Assembly: GCA_902768665.1 (NCBI GenBank)
Contig: CACXMA010000005.1
Location: forward strand, 1 to 64,000
Direction: 5' to 3'
Source: an uncultured Bacteroidia bacterium
GTDB taxonomy: Bacteria > Bacteroidota > Bacteroidia > Bacteroidales > UBA932
Length of the DNA: 64,000 nt
Shown: piece after piece, positions 40,447-50,084 of the stretch
Layout: every line of letters begins with the position of its first letter
Position numbering within the stretch: position 1 is the stretch's first letter
Program-made: the position numbers and the translations under genes
The notes under the pieces: generated by a model
The model's database searches: none
Told to the model about the DNA's origin: nothing
What the model saw: only the letters and a program-made list of their open reading frames with translations

Positions 40447-41214
40447 ATGATCAGTGAAGTATACAACGAAGGTTACAAGTTCTGTCAGGACATGCGCATC
40501 CCGTGCTACGAAACGGATGCGGCCTTCTGCCTCAAGCCGGCCTCTTTCATGGATATGGCGCAGGAAATTGCCTACTGGGCGGCTCAGGCGCTGGGTTTCG
40601 GCTATGACGACCTGCAGCGGCACCATACCGCCTGGGTCCTTTCCCGGATGCATTTCCACTGCGAGACCCTGCCGATGTGGCGGGACCCGGTGGTCTTGAA
40701 GACCTGGCACAAGGGTGCCGACGGCCTGTTCTTCCTCCGTGACTTCCAGCTTCTGACCCCGGGCGGCGGGAGCCTGGTCCGTGCGACGAGCTCCTGGCTC
40801 GTCATGGACATGGAGACGCGCCGGCTGGTCCGCGGCGGCGACGTGCTCCAACTGGTGGACTCCGACACCCGCGTCGAGGAAGACGCCATCGCCGAGCCCG
40901 CCCCGAAGATCGTCATCCCGAAGGACCTCCCGCTGGAGGAGAAGGGCTTCCGGACGGTGTCCTATTCCGATGTCGACATCATCGGCCACACCAACAACGC
41001 CCGTTATATCGTCTGGGCGTTCGACTGTCTGGATTACGACCTGACTTCCCGCAGCCGCGTCCGGGATATCTACATCAATTTCAACAAGGAGACCCGTCCC
41101 GGCGAAAAGGTGCAGCTTTTTGTCGCCGCCGCCGAGGAGGACGGCCATCCTGTTCGCTACGTCGAAGGCCTCGCCGACGGCAAGTCCGCCTTCGTCACCA
41201 AAATCGTCTTCTAA
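40447..41214 (+). CDS. Acyl-ACP thioesterase
   Basis: The 255-residue double hot-dog protein has F-M-D-M-A-Q-E-I-A near residue 35 and a second-domain segment S-D-V-D-I-I-G-H-T-N-N-A-R-Y, the active region of FatA/FatB-type thioesterases with N and H. It releases fatty acids from acyl carrier protein in the cytoplasm. I chose the ATG at 40447 since a promoter sits immediately upstream. The AspT-type transporter follows after 3 bp. Confidence 0.88.
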   Translation: MISEVYNEGYKFCQDMRIPCYETDAAFCLKPASFMDMAQEIAYWAAQALGFGYDDLQRHHTAWVLSRMHFHCETLPMWRDPVVLKTWHKGADGLFFLRDFQLLTPGGGSLVRATSSWLVMDMETRRLVRGGDVLQLVDSDTRVEEDAIAEPAPKIVIPKDLPLEEKGFRTVSYSDVDIIGHTNNARYIVWAFDCLDYDLTSRSRVRDIYINFNKETRPGEKVQLFVAAAEEDGHPVRYVEGLADGKSAFVTKIVF

Positions 41215-41217
41215 CCT

Positions 41218-42900
41218 ATGCACAACCTGTTTTTCGGCACCGGCGTCGCCCATTCGATTCTGCTTCTCGCCTTTGTCATCGGCGTCGGTCTCTATCTCGG
41301 CCGCTTCAAGGTCAAGGGCGTGTCCCTGGGCTCGACCTGGATTCTTTTCATGGGCATCCTCATGGGCCATCTCGGCTTCCGGGCCGACGGCGAGGTGCTG
41401 CATTTCGTCAAGGAATTCGGCCTGATCCTGTTCGTCTTCTCGATCGGTCTGCAGGTCGGTCCCGGCTTTTTCCACAGCTTCCGCAGCGGCGGCGTCAAGA
41501 TGAACCTTTTTGCTGCGATGAACGTCCTGCTTGCGGTCGTGATGACCTGGGGCATCGCGGAAATGACCGATACGGACCTCGGGACCATGACCGGCGTCAT
41601 GTCCGGTGCCGTGACGAACACCCCCGGGCTCGGTGCCGCCCAGCAGACCTATGTCGACGTCGCCACCTCAGCCGGCGGAGATCCCGTCCTGGCGAGTCAG
41701 GAGGCCGGTTCGCTGGCTTCCGGTTATGCCGTCGCCTATCCGATCGGCGTACTCGGCGTGATCCTCGCCATCCTGCTCCTGCGGCCCCTTTTCCGGATCA
41801 ACCCCAAGAAAGAACTGGAAACGCTCAAGGCTGCGGAAGATGCCGTCGGAAAGGCCCGCCGGATGCATGTTGCCGTGGAGAATCCCGCCATTTTCGGGCG
41901 CAAGCTCTTCGACGTGTCCCGCGAGTTCGGCGGTGACTTTGTCGTTTCCCGCGTCATGAAGGGCGAAAAGATCCTCTTCCCGGCTTCGGATACCGTGCTG
42001 GAAGAGGGCGACAAGCTCCTTGTCGTCACGAGCCAGGAGGAGGTGGACCGCATCCGCATCCTCTTCGGGCAGGAGGTGCCGATGCACGTGCAGGACTGGG
42101 TCGAGAAGGACCACAATCTCGTGACGCGCCGCATCGTCGTCACCAAATCTTCCCTGACCGGCAAGCGGCTCAAGCAGCTGCAGTTCCGCGGCGCTTACGG
42201 CGTCAGCGTGACCCGTGTCGTCCGCGCCGGCGTCGAGCTGGTCGCGAGCCCGGACCTCTACCTCCAGATGGGCGACGGCCTCGTCTGCGTCGGTACGGAG
42301 AAGAACATCGACCATCTCGCCGAACGCGTGGGCAATTCCGCCGACGCGCTGAACAAGCCGAACCTCGTCCCGATCTTCCTCGGCATCGTGGTCGGTATCA
42401 TCTTCGGTTCGATCCCCATCCATTTCCCCGGCATTCCGCAGGCCATCAAGCTCGGCCTGGCCGGCGGTCCGCTGATCATCGCCATCCTTCTCGGCCACTT
42501 CGGCCCCAAGTATAAGATTACGACCTACACCACCGCCTCAGCCAACCTCATGGTCCGCGAAATCGGCATCTCGCTCTTCCTCGCGGCTGTCGGTATCGGC
42601 GCGGGCGGCAACTTCTGGTCTTCCATCACCGGCGGCGGTTACTGGTGGATTCTCTACGGCGCCCTGATCACGCTGGTGCCGGTGTCGCTGACCTTCATCC
42701 TGGCCCGGACCCTCGGGAAACTCAATTTCTACCAGATCTGCGGTCTCATCTCCGGTTCCTGCACCAACCCGCCCGTGCTCGCTTTCGCCCAGGGCATGTA
42801 CGGCAGCGATTACGCCAGCGTCAATTACGCCACGGTCTATCCGCTGTCGATGTTCCTCCGCGTGCTGGCGGCCCAGGTCCTCATTCTGATCGCCCTCTGA
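41218..42900 (+). CDS. AspT/YidE-YbjL family transporter with two TrkA-C domains
   Basis: This 560-residue protein has two membrane halves (about 1-190 and 375-560), each with the duplication typical of aspartate:alanine exchanger-like proteins (G-A-V-T-N-T-P-G-L-G-A-A and S-G-S-C-T-N-P-P-V-L-A-F). They flank two TrkA-C ligand-binding domains. Family members exchange or export small anions, for example aspartate, alanine or succinate. Substrate unknown. The stop codon shares a base with the start of the Nudix gene (TGATG). Confidence 0.87.
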   Translation: MHNLFFGTGVAHSILLLAFVIGVGLYLGRFKVKGVSLGSTWILFMGILMGHLGFRADGEVLHFVKEFGLILFVFSIGLQVGPGFFHSFRSGGVKMNLFAAMNVLLAVVMTWGIAEMTDTDLGTMTGVMSGAVTNTPGLGAAQQTYVDVATSAGGDPVLASQEAGSLASGYAVAYPIGVLGVILAILLLRPLFRINPKKELETLKAAEDAVGKARRMHVAVENPAIFGRKLFDVSREFGGDFVVSRVMKGEKILFPASDTVLEEGDKLLVVTSQEEVDRIRILFGQEVPMHVQDWVEKDHNLVTRRIVVTKSSLTGKRLKQLQFRGAYGVSVTRVVRAGVELVASPDLYLQMGDGLVCVGTEKNIDHLAERVGNSADALNKPNLVPIFLGIVVGIIFGSIPIHFPGIPQAIKLGLAGGPLIIAILLGHFGPKYKITTYTTASANLMVREIGISLFLAAVGIGAGGNFWSSITGGGYWWILYGALITLVPVSLTFILARTLGKLNFYQICGLISGSCTNPPVLAFAQGMYGSDYASVNYATVYPLSMFLRVLAAQVLILIAL

Positions 42901-43496
42901 TGTTCGACCTGGTCTATCCTTCCGAGCCGGCCCCGATCCTGCCGCGGCCGACCGTCGACGCCCCCGGCGAATTCCGTCCCCGCCCCGGGGATGAGATGCT
43001 TCCTGTCGTGGAGCCGAGCGGCCTTGTCATCGGCCAGGCTACCCGCCACGCCTGCCACAGCGGCACGCACCTGCTGCATCCCGTCGTCCATCTCCACATC
43101 ATCGACCGCGAGGGCAGGATCTGGCTCCAGAAAAGGTCCATGACCAAGGATCTCTGGCCCGGTCGCTGGGACACGGCCGTCGGCGGCCATATTTCCTACG
43201 GCGAGCAGGTCCGCGACGCCCTCGCCCGCGAGGCTGCCGAGGAGACCGGCCTGACGGATTTCAACCCCGAATTCATCGAAGCCTATACCTGGGAGACCGA
43301 GCGCGACAGCGAGTTTGTCGTCGTCTTCGCCATGGTCGGGCACCCGGATCTCCGTCCCGACAACACCGAGGTGACGGAAGGGAAGTGGTGGACACAGGAA
43401 GAAATCCTCCACGCCTGCAAGGCCCACCGTCTCCTGACGCCGAATTTCGAAAGTGAGTTCCTCCGCGTGCGGAGTGCGCTGCAGTCTTTGTTATAA
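42900..43496 (+). CDS. Nudix hydrolase
   Basis: The 198-residue protein has a perfect Nudix box G-H-I-S-Y-G-E-(x7)-R-E-A-A-E-E-T-G-L near residue 100, after H-P-V-V-H-L-H-I-I-D-R-E-G and W-L-Q-K-R-S. This layout resembles isopentenyl-diphosphate isomerase-like or YfcD-type Nudix enzymes rather than MutT. The substrate is probably a nucleoside or isoprenoid diphosphate. It is translationally coupled to the transporter. Confidence 0.85.
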   Translation: MFDLVYPSEPAPILPRPTVDAPGEFRPRPGDEMLPVVEPSGLVIGQATRHACHSGTHLLHPVVHLHIIDREGRIWLQKRSMTKDLWPGRWDTAVGGHISYGEQVRDALAREAAEETGLTDFNPEFIEAYTWETERDSEFVVVFAMVGHPDLRPDNTEVTEGKWWTQEEILHACKAHRLLTPNFESEFLRVRSALQSLL

Positions 43497-43510
43497 ACGG
43501 TTTTTTTTCT

Positions 43511-43518
43511 TATCTTTA
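43511..43518 (+). promoter_or_regulatory. -7 box TATCTTTA of the DUF4922-SpoIID gene
   Basis: It is one base off the TAnnTTTG consensus and seven bases before the ATG at 43526. Confidence 0.45.
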
Positions 43519-43525
43519 CGGAGTT

Positions 43526-45811
43526 ATGGCCACGCAGCAGGAAATAGACAAGTTCGTACATGACCAGCTCTCCGTCTGGCCCGAGATGGCGGCGTCCTTC
43601 CGAACGCTCAAGGGCGTGCGGGTGCGCCAGATGCCCCTCGGCGGCCTGCTGGTGAATGTCCAGTGCAATCCGGAACGCATCAGCAGCACCACGGCCGATG
43701 TTTCCCCCGAGGTCATCGCCGCCCGTCCCTGTCCGATCTGCGCGGACCATCGCCCCGAAAATCAGCACTTCATCAAGCTGGAAGGCCGAAAAGGCCGTAA
43801 ATACGACCTCATCGTCAACCGTTTCCCGATCTTTCCGCAGCATTTTGTCATCGTGCGGGAGGTCCACGAGCCGCAGTCGATATGGAACCGCTACGTCGAT
43901 ATGCTCGACATGACCGGGCACCTTCCCGGCTGCGTCATTTTCTATAACGGCCCCGAGTCCGGCGCATCGATTCCGGACCACCTCCACTTCCAGGCCGCCC
44001 GCAAGGGATATATGCCCCTTGAGCGCTCGGTGGACCGTCTGCTGAGCCTCGTCTCGCAGGCTGAGGGCCATACCGTCCCGGAGAGCATTGCGGCGGACCT
44101 CGAGTATGTCGCGTCGGTCCAGGACGCCCAGCTCTTCCATTACAAGCACTTTACGCGCGGCGTGTTCGCCCTTCGCGCCACGACATCCAAGTCGATGGCC
44201 AAGATGTTCTACCGTCTGCTGGACTGCGCGCCCTTCCTGCCCGGGGAGGGGGAGCCGCGATTCAACGCCCTTTCCTGGCGCACGGACAGCGAGTACAGGG
44301 CCGTCGTGGTCCTTCGCAGCGAGAGCCGTTCGCGCCACTATTTCGCGACCGGCGAGGAGCATTTTACCATCGGCCCCGGCTGCGCCGACATGGCCGGCTG
44401 CTTCATCCTGCCGGACCCGGCCGATTTCGACCGCCTGACCCCGGAAATCCTGCGTGAAGTGGTCGACGAGGTGTCCATCTCCGAGGAGACGGAAAAGCTG
44501 ATCCTGTGGCGCCTCGTGCGGCAGCAGCCTAAGATTGAGGTCGGCATCCTGTCCGGCCCCGAGATCACTTTCGAGATCATCTCCGATGGCGCCGGGCCGC
44601 AGAAGGTCAGCTACCGCGAGGGCAAGATCGACTACGGCGGGACGCTCTACGATGAGCTCTATTTCGAGGCCCAGACGATCTCCACCCTTTTTGCCGAGCC
44701 GTCGTTCAAGCTCCACGGCGTCCGCATCGGCAAGGACTTCCACTGGGAGCGCCTGCAGGAGCAGACTTTTGCCGGCACCCTCAAGTTCATCGTCGACAAC
44801 GGCGCCGTGACGGCCGTCAATATCATCGGCTTGGAGGATTACCTGCTCAGCGTCATTTCTTCCGAGATGCGCGCCAGCGCGAGTCTCGAGTTCCTCAAGG
44901 CGCACGCCGTCATCTCTCGTTCCTGGGCCGTCGCCCAGCTCCGCTCCCGCCACGCCCATCCCGGCGAGATCCCCTTCGCCGCCCCCGATACCCCCTCGCT
45001 GGTCACCTGGCTTGAGAATGCTGCCTCCAGCCTCCGGGCAGGGCTTTTGGGTACCTCTGCCACTACGGCTTGCGGCAGCAAGCGGATTGTCAAGTGGTTC
45101 GACCACGATGACCACAAGCGCTACGATTTCTGCGCGGACGACCATTGCCAGCGGTATCAGGGCCTGACGCTCGCGATCGGCGAGAATGTCCGGACGGCCA
45201 TCGACGCGACCTGGGGCGAGGTGCTCAGCTTCGGGGGAGAGGTCTGCGACACGCGCTTCTCCAAGTGCTGCGGCGGCCTGACGGAGCGCTTCTCGACCTG
45301 CTGGGAGGACAAGGACCTCCCGTACCTTCCCGTCAAGGAGGATCCCTGGTGCAATACCGACGACAAGGCCGTCCTGTCGCAGGTGCTGAACGATTACGAC
45401 CTCGAGACGACGGACTTCTACCGCTGGACGGAAGAATACACCGTCCAGGAGCTGTCGGACCTCGTCCGGGAGCGCAGCGGCATCGATATCGGCACGCTGA
45501 CGGGCCTCGTCCCGCTCGAGCGGGGCGGTTCCGGCCGCATCAAACTCCTCCGTTTCGAGGGCACGAAAGGCTCTTTCGAGGCTGGTAAGGAGCTGATTAT
45601 CCGCCGTTTCCTGTCAAAGAGCCACCTCAAGTCCTCCGCATTTGACGCGGAGTTCACCGCCGACGGGCGGGTCATCCTCCATGGCTCCGGCTGGGGCCAC
45701 GGCGTGGGCCTTTGCCAGATCGGCGCCGCCAACATGGCCGCCCACGGCCACTCCTACAGGGAAATCCTTTCTTTCTATTATCCCGGATCCGAGCTGACTC
45801 ATGGAGAATAA
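43526..45811 (+). CDS. DUF4922 (HIT/GalT-like) - SpoIID fusion protein
   Basis: This 761-residue protein combines two domains. Residues about 20-330 (DUF4922) carry C-P-I-C-A-D-H and I-P-D-H-L-H-F-Q (His 152, His 154, Gln 156), the H-x-H-x-Q motif of GalT/Apa phosphorylases and nucleotidyltransferases. Residues about 340-760 form a SpoIID/LytB domain: L-E-D-Y-L-L-S-V-I-S-S-E-M near 435, A-H-A-V-I-S-R-S-W-A, and a closing H-G-S-G-W-G-H-G-V-G-L-C-Q-I-G-A-A-N-M-A. SpoIID cuts peptidoglycan glycan strands lacking stem peptides. No signal peptide is visible, which is odd for a wall enzyme. It overlaps the AmpG-like gene by 11 bp. Confidence 0.8.
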   Translation: MATQQEIDKFVHDQLSVWPEMAASFRTLKGVRVRQMPLGGLLVNVQCNPERISSTTADVSPEVIAARPCPICADHRPENQHFIKLEGRKGRKYDLIVNRFPIFPQHFVIVREVHEPQSIWNRYVDMLDMTGHLPGCVIFYNGPESGASIPDHLHFQAARKGYMPLERSVDRLLSLVSQAEGHTVPESIAADLEYVASVQDAQLFHYKHFTRGVFALRATTSKSMAKMFYRLLDCAPFLPGEGEPRFNALSWRTDSEYRAVVVLRSESRSRHYFATGEEHFTIGPGCADMAGCFILPDPADFDRLTPEILREVVDEVSISEETEKLILWRLVRQQPKIEVGILSGPEITFEIISDGAGPQKVSYREGKIDYGGTLYDELYFEAQTISTLFAEPSFKLHGVRIGKDFHWERLQEQTFAGTLKFIVDNGAVTAVNIIGLEDYLLSVISSEMRASASLEFLKAHAVISRSWAVAQLRSRHAHPGEIPFAAPDTPSLVTWLENAASSLRAGLLGTSATTACGSKRIVKWFDHDDHKRYDFCADDHCQRYQGLTLAIGENVRTAIDATWGEVLSFGGEVCDTRFSKCCGGLTERFSTCWEDKDLPYLPVKEDPWCNTDDKAVLSQVLNDYDLETTDFYRWTEEYTVQELSDLVRERSGIDIGTLTGLVPLERGGSGRIKLLRFEGTKGSFEAGKELIIRRFLSKSHLKSSAFDAEFTADGRVILHGSGWGHGVGLCQIGAANMAAHGHSYREILSFYYPGSELTHGE

Positions 45812-47084
45812 ACGTCACATATCGCCCTGGGCATGGGTCCCGACCCTGTATTTCGCGGAGGGACTGCCGTATTTCATCGTCAACACGATTTCCGTGATCA
45901 TCCTCAAGGATCTCGGGATGGACAACGGCTCTCTCGCCCTTGTGACCAGTCTCATCGGGCTGCCCTGGCTGATCAAGCCGCTGTGGAGCCCGCTCGTGGA
46001 TATCTTCAAGAGCAAGCGCTGGTGGATTGTGACCATGCAGCTGCTGATGACCCTTACCGTCGCCCTGCTGGCCTTTACGCTCCCCGATTCTTCTCCCTTT
46101 ACCTGGACGCTGCTGTTTTTCGTCATCACGGGATTTGCGTCCGCGTCCCATGACATCGCGGCGGACGGCTTCTACATGATTGCCCTGGATCCCGGAAAGC
46201 AGTCGGTGTTTATCGGCATCCGCAATACCTTCTACCGGATCGCCATGGTTTTCGGGCAGGGAGTGCTCGTCGTCCTGGCAGGCTGGCTGGAAAGGCACAC
46301 CGGGAGCGTGTCGCGCGCCTGGTCCCTGACCCTCGCGATTACCTCCCTGATCCTGGCCCTCGTATCCCTCTGGCACCTGCTTCTTCTCCCGCGCACCGAC
46401 GATGACCGGGTGGCCGGGAAGAAAGACCTCCGGACCGTCCTGGTTGAGTTCTCAGAGGCTTTCGTGAGTTTTTTTAGGAAGCCCGGAATCTGGATTCTGA
46501 TGCTTTTCCTGCTGCTGTACCGTCTTCCCGAGGCGTTCTCTGTCAAGCTGCTCTATCCTTTCTTCAGTGACCCGAGCGGCGTCGGCGGTCTGGGTCTCGG
46601 CAAGGAAGAGTTCGGCATGGTCTACGGCACGGCGGGTGTGATCGCCCTCCTCGCCGGAGGCATTCTCGGCGGCTGGCATATCTCGCGGCAGGGACTGAGG
46701 AAGTGCCTGCTCCCGATGGCGCTCAGCCTGGCCCTGCCCTGCGCCGTGTATCTCTATCTCGCCCTCGCGCAGCCCTCTTCGGTCTGGGTTGTCGGCGGCT
46801 GTGTCGTGTTCGACCAGTTCGGCTATGGCTATGGCTTCACGGCCTATACCATGTATATGATGTATTTCGCGGACGGTCCGCTCAAGACCTCCCATTACGC
46901 CATCTGCACGGGCTTCATGGCCATGTCCATGCTGCTGCCGGGTGCCGTCGCCGGCTATCTCCAGCAGTGGCTGGGGTATTCGGGCTTCTTCGTCCTGGTG
47001 ATGATCTGCTGCCTGGCCACGGTCGCCGTGACCCTCAGTGTCCGTCCACGGATCCCCGCTTCCTATGGCCGCGCCCTTAAATAA
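45801..47084 (+). CDS. AmpG-like MFS muropeptide permease
   Basis: The 427-residue protein of the major facilitator type has twelve spans and an AmpG-like start: F-A-E-G-L-P-Y, then D-L-G-M-x-x-G and P-W-L-I-K-P-L-W-S-P-L-V-D. A-S-x-D-I-A-A-D-G-F fits the PAT/AmpG subfamily. AmpG imports GlcNAc-anhydroMurNAc muropeptides for wall recycling. It lies between SpoIID and NamZ genes, supporting that role. Confidence 0.82.
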   Translation: MENKRHISPWAWVPTLYFAEGLPYFIVNTISVIILKDLGMDNGSLALVTSLIGLPWLIKPLWSPLVDIFKSKRWWIVTMQLLMTLTVALLAFTLPDSSPFTWTLLFFVITGFASASHDIAADGFYMIALDPGKQSVFIGIRNTFYRIAMVFGQGVLVVLAGWLERHTGSVSRAWSLTLAITSLILALVSLWHLLLLPRTDDDRVAGKKDLRTVLVEFSEAFVSFFRKPGIWILMLFLLLYRLPEAFSVKLLYPFFSDPSGVGGLGLGKEEFGMVYGTAGVIALLAGGILGGWHISRQGLRKCLLPMALSLALPCAVYLYLALAQPSSVWVVGGCVVFDQFGYGYGFTAYTMYMMYFADGPLKTSHYAICTGFMAMSMLLPGAVAGYLQQWLGYSGFFVLVMICCLATVAVTLSVRPRIPASYGRALK

Positions 47085-47099
47085 AACCGATCCGCTACG

Positions 47100-48392
47100 A
47101 TGTCCCTTCGATTCATATCCACGCTGACAGCCGTCCTGACGCTGCTTTCCTGCTCTTCCAAGGCTCCGGCCCGGGCGGTGCAGGAAGAACGCCCTGCGCC
47201 CGCTACCGTCAAGCCCGGCATCGAGGTGCTGGCTGAGCGCTGCTTCGAGGGGCTGCAGGGCAAGCGCGTGGGGCTGGTGACCAACCCGAGCGGCGTGGAC
47301 CATCTTCTTCGCGCGACCATCGACATCCTCTTCGAGGCCCCCGAGGTCAAGCTGGTAGCCCTTTTCGCCCCGGAGCACGGCGTCCGCGGTGATGTCTATG
47401 CCGGCGGTAAGGTCGAGGACTACACCGACCCGGCAACCGGCCTGCCGGTCCATTCCCTCTACGGCTCCCAGCGTGAACCGACCGACGCCATGCTCCAGGG
47501 CATCGACGTCATGGTCTATGATATCCAGGATGTCGGCACCCGCAGCTATACCTTCATCAGTACCCTCGGCCTCGTGATGCGCGCCTGTGCCCGGAACGGC
47601 ATCGAAGTCATGGTCCTCGACCGTCCGAACCCTCTCGGCGGCCGCAAGGTAGAGGGCCCGCTTGTCGAGCCCGGCTTCTTCTCCTTCGTCAGCCAGTATG
47701 CGATCCCGTATGTCTACGGCCTGACGGTAGGGGAGTTGGCGCGGCTGATCAACGAAGAGGGCCTGAACAGGGGGCAGAAAGGCGATCTTCCGCCCGTAAA
47801 ATGCCGCCTGAGCGTCGTCCCGATGGAGGGATGGAACCGCGACATGCTCTATACGGATACCGGTCTTCCCTGGATCCTTCCGTCCCCGAACATTCCGTCG
47901 CCGCGCTCTGCCGTCTGCTATCCTTCCGCAGGAATAGCCGGCGAGCTGAGCGGCTATCTCAATATCGGCATCGGCTATAACATCCCCTTCGAGACCTTCG
48001 CGGCCGAATGGATAGACGCCAAGGCCCTCAAGGCGCGTCTCGACAGCTACGGCCTTCCCGGGGTCGCCTTCCGCACCATCCACTACAAACCCTTCTACGG
48101 CGCGGCGAAGGACGTCCTTCTCCACGGGGTCCAGTTCTTCTTTACCGACTATGCCGCCGCATCCCTTTCCCTGACCCAGTTTTACGTCATGCAGGCCATC
48201 CAGGAGCTGTTTCCGGACCACAATCCCTTCCTCACTAAGGACCGTCTCCGGATGTTCGATCTGGTGTGTGGCACGGATTATGTTAGAAAGGAGTTCGGAA
48301 AGCGCCTCGAAGTCGAGGACATTCTCGGACGCTGGACCAGGGATGTGGACGGATTTAAGACGCTTTCTCAAAAATACTATTTATACGATTAA
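47100..48392 (+). CDS. namZ: Exo-beta-N-acetylmuramidase NamZ family (DUF1343) lipoprotein
   Basis: The 430-residue lipoprotein (T-L-L-S-C, Cys 18) has the DUF1343 pattern: G-L-V-T-N-P-S-G-V-D near residue 60, F-A-P-E-H-G-V-R-G, Y-D-I-Q-D-V-G-T-R-S-Y-T-F, V-L-D-R-P-N-P-L-G-G and P-S-P-N-I-P-S. NamZ removes MurNAc from the non-reducing end of peptidoglycan fragments, as known from Bacillus YbbC and Tannerella. It follows the AmpG-like gene by 15 bp, forming a recycling run with SpoIID and AmpG. Confidence 0.88.
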   Translation: MSLRFISTLTAVLTLLSCSSKAPARAVQEERPAPATVKPGIEVLAERCFEGLQGKRVGLVTNPSGVDHLLRATIDILFEAPEVKLVALFAPEHGVRGDVYAGGKVEDYTDPATGLPVHSLYGSQREPTDAMLQGIDVMVYDIQDVGTRSYTFISTLGLVMRACARNGIEVMVLDRPNPLGGRKVEGPLVEPGFFSFVSQYAIPYVYGLTVGELARLINEEGLNRGQKGDLPPVKCRLSVVPMEGWNRDMLYTDTGLPWILPSPNIPSPRSAVCYPSAGIAGELSGYLNIGIGYNIPFETFAAEWIDAKALKARLDSYGLPGVAFRTIHYKPFYGAAKDVLLHGVQFFFTDYAAASLSLTQFYVMQAIQELFPDHNPFLTKDRLRMFDLVCGTDYVRKEFGKRLEVEDILGRWTRDVDGFKTLSQKYYLYD

Positions 48393-48410
48393 CTTAAAAA
48401 TGCTTCTATC

Positions 48411-50084
48411 ATGAGACGGATTCTTCAACTCTCGGCGGCCGGCGCAGTAGCCCTGATGCTCCTGCTCAGTGTCGATGCAATGGCACAGAGCCGCAATTCA
48501 GGAAGCAGTCGCCGCTCGACGACAACTTCTTCCTCATCATCAACCCGTTCCTCCGGAAGCACCTCCACGAGCAGTGCAACCCGGAGCAGCAGTAGCAGCA
48601 ACAAGCAGTCGGGCAGCACTTCATCGTCCTCGACCCGCAGCAGCCAGAACGGCGGTACCAGCGCATCCAGCTCCACCCGCAGCAGTGGCAGCAGCTCCCG
48701 CAGCAGTGGCAGCAGCTCCCGAAGCAGCGGCAGCAGCTCTTCCAGCAGCTCCAGCAGCGTACGGAGCGGCAGCTCCTCCAGCCAGAGCGGCAGCACCTCC
48801 CGTAGCAGCGGCAGCAGCTCTTCCAGCAGCTCCAGCAGTGTAAGGAGTGGCAGCTCCTCCAGCCAGAGTGGAAGCACCAGCGCGACCCGCAGCAGCCAGA
48901 GCGGCAGTACCCAGAGCGGCAGCACCCGCAATAGCGGTACCTCCAGCAGCTCTTCCAGCAGCGTTCGCAGCGGAAGCTCGAGCAGCCAGAGCGGCAGCAG
49001 CAGCTCCACCCGGAGCAGCAGCACCAGCACCCGCAGCGGCTCTTCCAGCTCCAGCGCGGTCCGGTCCGGCAGTTCTTCCAGCAGCGCGGCCCAGAGCGGC
49101 AGCAGCTCCACTGTTTCCCGCAGCTCTTCGGCAGACCGCAACAAAGCAGGTGTTTCCGTGGTTTCTTCCGGTGACGGCACCGTCCGTTCGAACAGCAACG
49201 TGACCAAAGCCGGCCTTGGATCCTCCAACGGCAAGGATATCGAGCCTGCCGACGGCGGATACAAGAAGGACCAGTACGGCAACTATCGCGACCAGTACGG
49301 CAACTACCGCTACGGTGACGGCTGGGGATACAGGATGGACGATCGCGGACGTGACCTTTACAGGATCCATCCGAGAGAGCGTGACTTCATGCCTTACCAC
49401 CGTCCGGGCAGCTTCTACGCCGCCGCGCCGCACTACTTCGGCTACCGCGTGAGCTATCTGCCTTCCTCCAGATATGTAACCGTCTACACCCGCTTCGGTG
49501 TGACCTACTATATCTACAACGGCGTTTACTACAGGCCTTGGCATGACTGCTACGTCGTCTGCCGTCCTCCGTTCGGCATCGTGCTCGACCGGGCCGTCAG
49601 CTACTACGACTTCAGGCCGATCCGCTTCTCCTACTACACCAACTATTACAGGACCTATGATGCCATCTATGACAACATTTCCTATATAGCGGAACAGAAC
49701 CGGATCATCGCCCAGAACAACGCCACCATCGCTGCACAGAACGCGGCTATCGCCCTGAACAGCGCCCGCGCCCTGGATGCATACACCCTGGCGAACCGCC
49801 TCGGTCTCGTACAGAGCTATGCATACTCGGACCGCAACTACTACTATCAGGACGGCGTGTTCTACATCATCAACGGCAACGGCCGCTATGAGGTCATCAT
49901 CCCTCCGGCAGGCGCCCTGGTGAGCTCCCTCCCGGATGACTACGAGACCATCACCATCGGTGACCTCGAAGTCTACAGAGTGGATGATACCGTTTACCGC
50001 CTCGTCCTCGTGGAAGGACAGCCTTGCCTCGAGGTCCTCGGACAGATGTACGGCAGCCTGGCCAGCCGGTACAGTATTTACTAA
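48411..50084 (+). CDS. Ser-rich low-complexity secreted protein with C-terminal Tyr-rich domain
   Basis: The 557-residue protein starts with a signal (ILQLSAAGAVALMLLLSVDAMAQ). Residues about 27-245 are almost only Ser, Arg, Gly, Thr and Gln, built from repeats of R-S-G-S-S-S-S-Q-S-G-S; the DNA is also repetitive. Then a D-Q-Y-G-N-Y-R doublet (near 290) and a Tyr/Phe-rich domain (about 330-555, with V-T-Y-Y-I-Y-N-G-V-Y-Y-R-P) resembling the Bacteroidota DUF6515 type. The Ser-rich part may be O-glycosylated or disordered. The function is unknown. It ends convergently with murI, overlapping by 4 bp. Confidence 0.72.
   Translation: MRRILQLSAAGAVALMLLLSVDAMAQSRNSGSSRRSTTTSSSSSTRSSGSTSTSSATRSSSSSNKQSGSTSSSSTRSSQNGGTSASSSTRSSGSSSRSSGSSSRSSGSSSSSSSSSVRSGSSSSQSGSTSRSSGSSSSSSSSSVRSGSSSSQSGSTSATRSSQSGSTQSGSTRNSGTSSSSSSSVRSGSSSSQSGSSSSTRSSSTSTRSGSSSSSAVRSGSSSSSAAQSGSSSTVSRSSSADRNKAGVSVVSSGDGTVRSNSNVTKAGLGSSNGKDIEPADGGYKKDQYGNYRDQYGNYRYGDGWGYRMDDRGRDLYRIHPRERDFMPYHRPGSFYAAAPHYFGYRVSYLPSSRYVTVYTRFGVTYYIYNGVYYRPWHDCYVVCRPPFGIVLDRAVSYYDFRPIRFSYYTNYYRTYDAIYDNISYIAEQNRIIAQNNATIAAQNAAIALNSARALDAYTLANRLGLVQSYAYSDRNYYYQDGVFYIINGNGRYEVIIPPAGALVSSLPDDYETITIGDLEVYRVDDTVYRLVLVEGQPCLEVLGQMYGSLASRYSIY

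Noticed and set aside
43526-45811. Evidence for sporulation
   Set aside because: SpoIID domains occur widely in non-sporulating Bacteroidota; no other sporulation gene is present.
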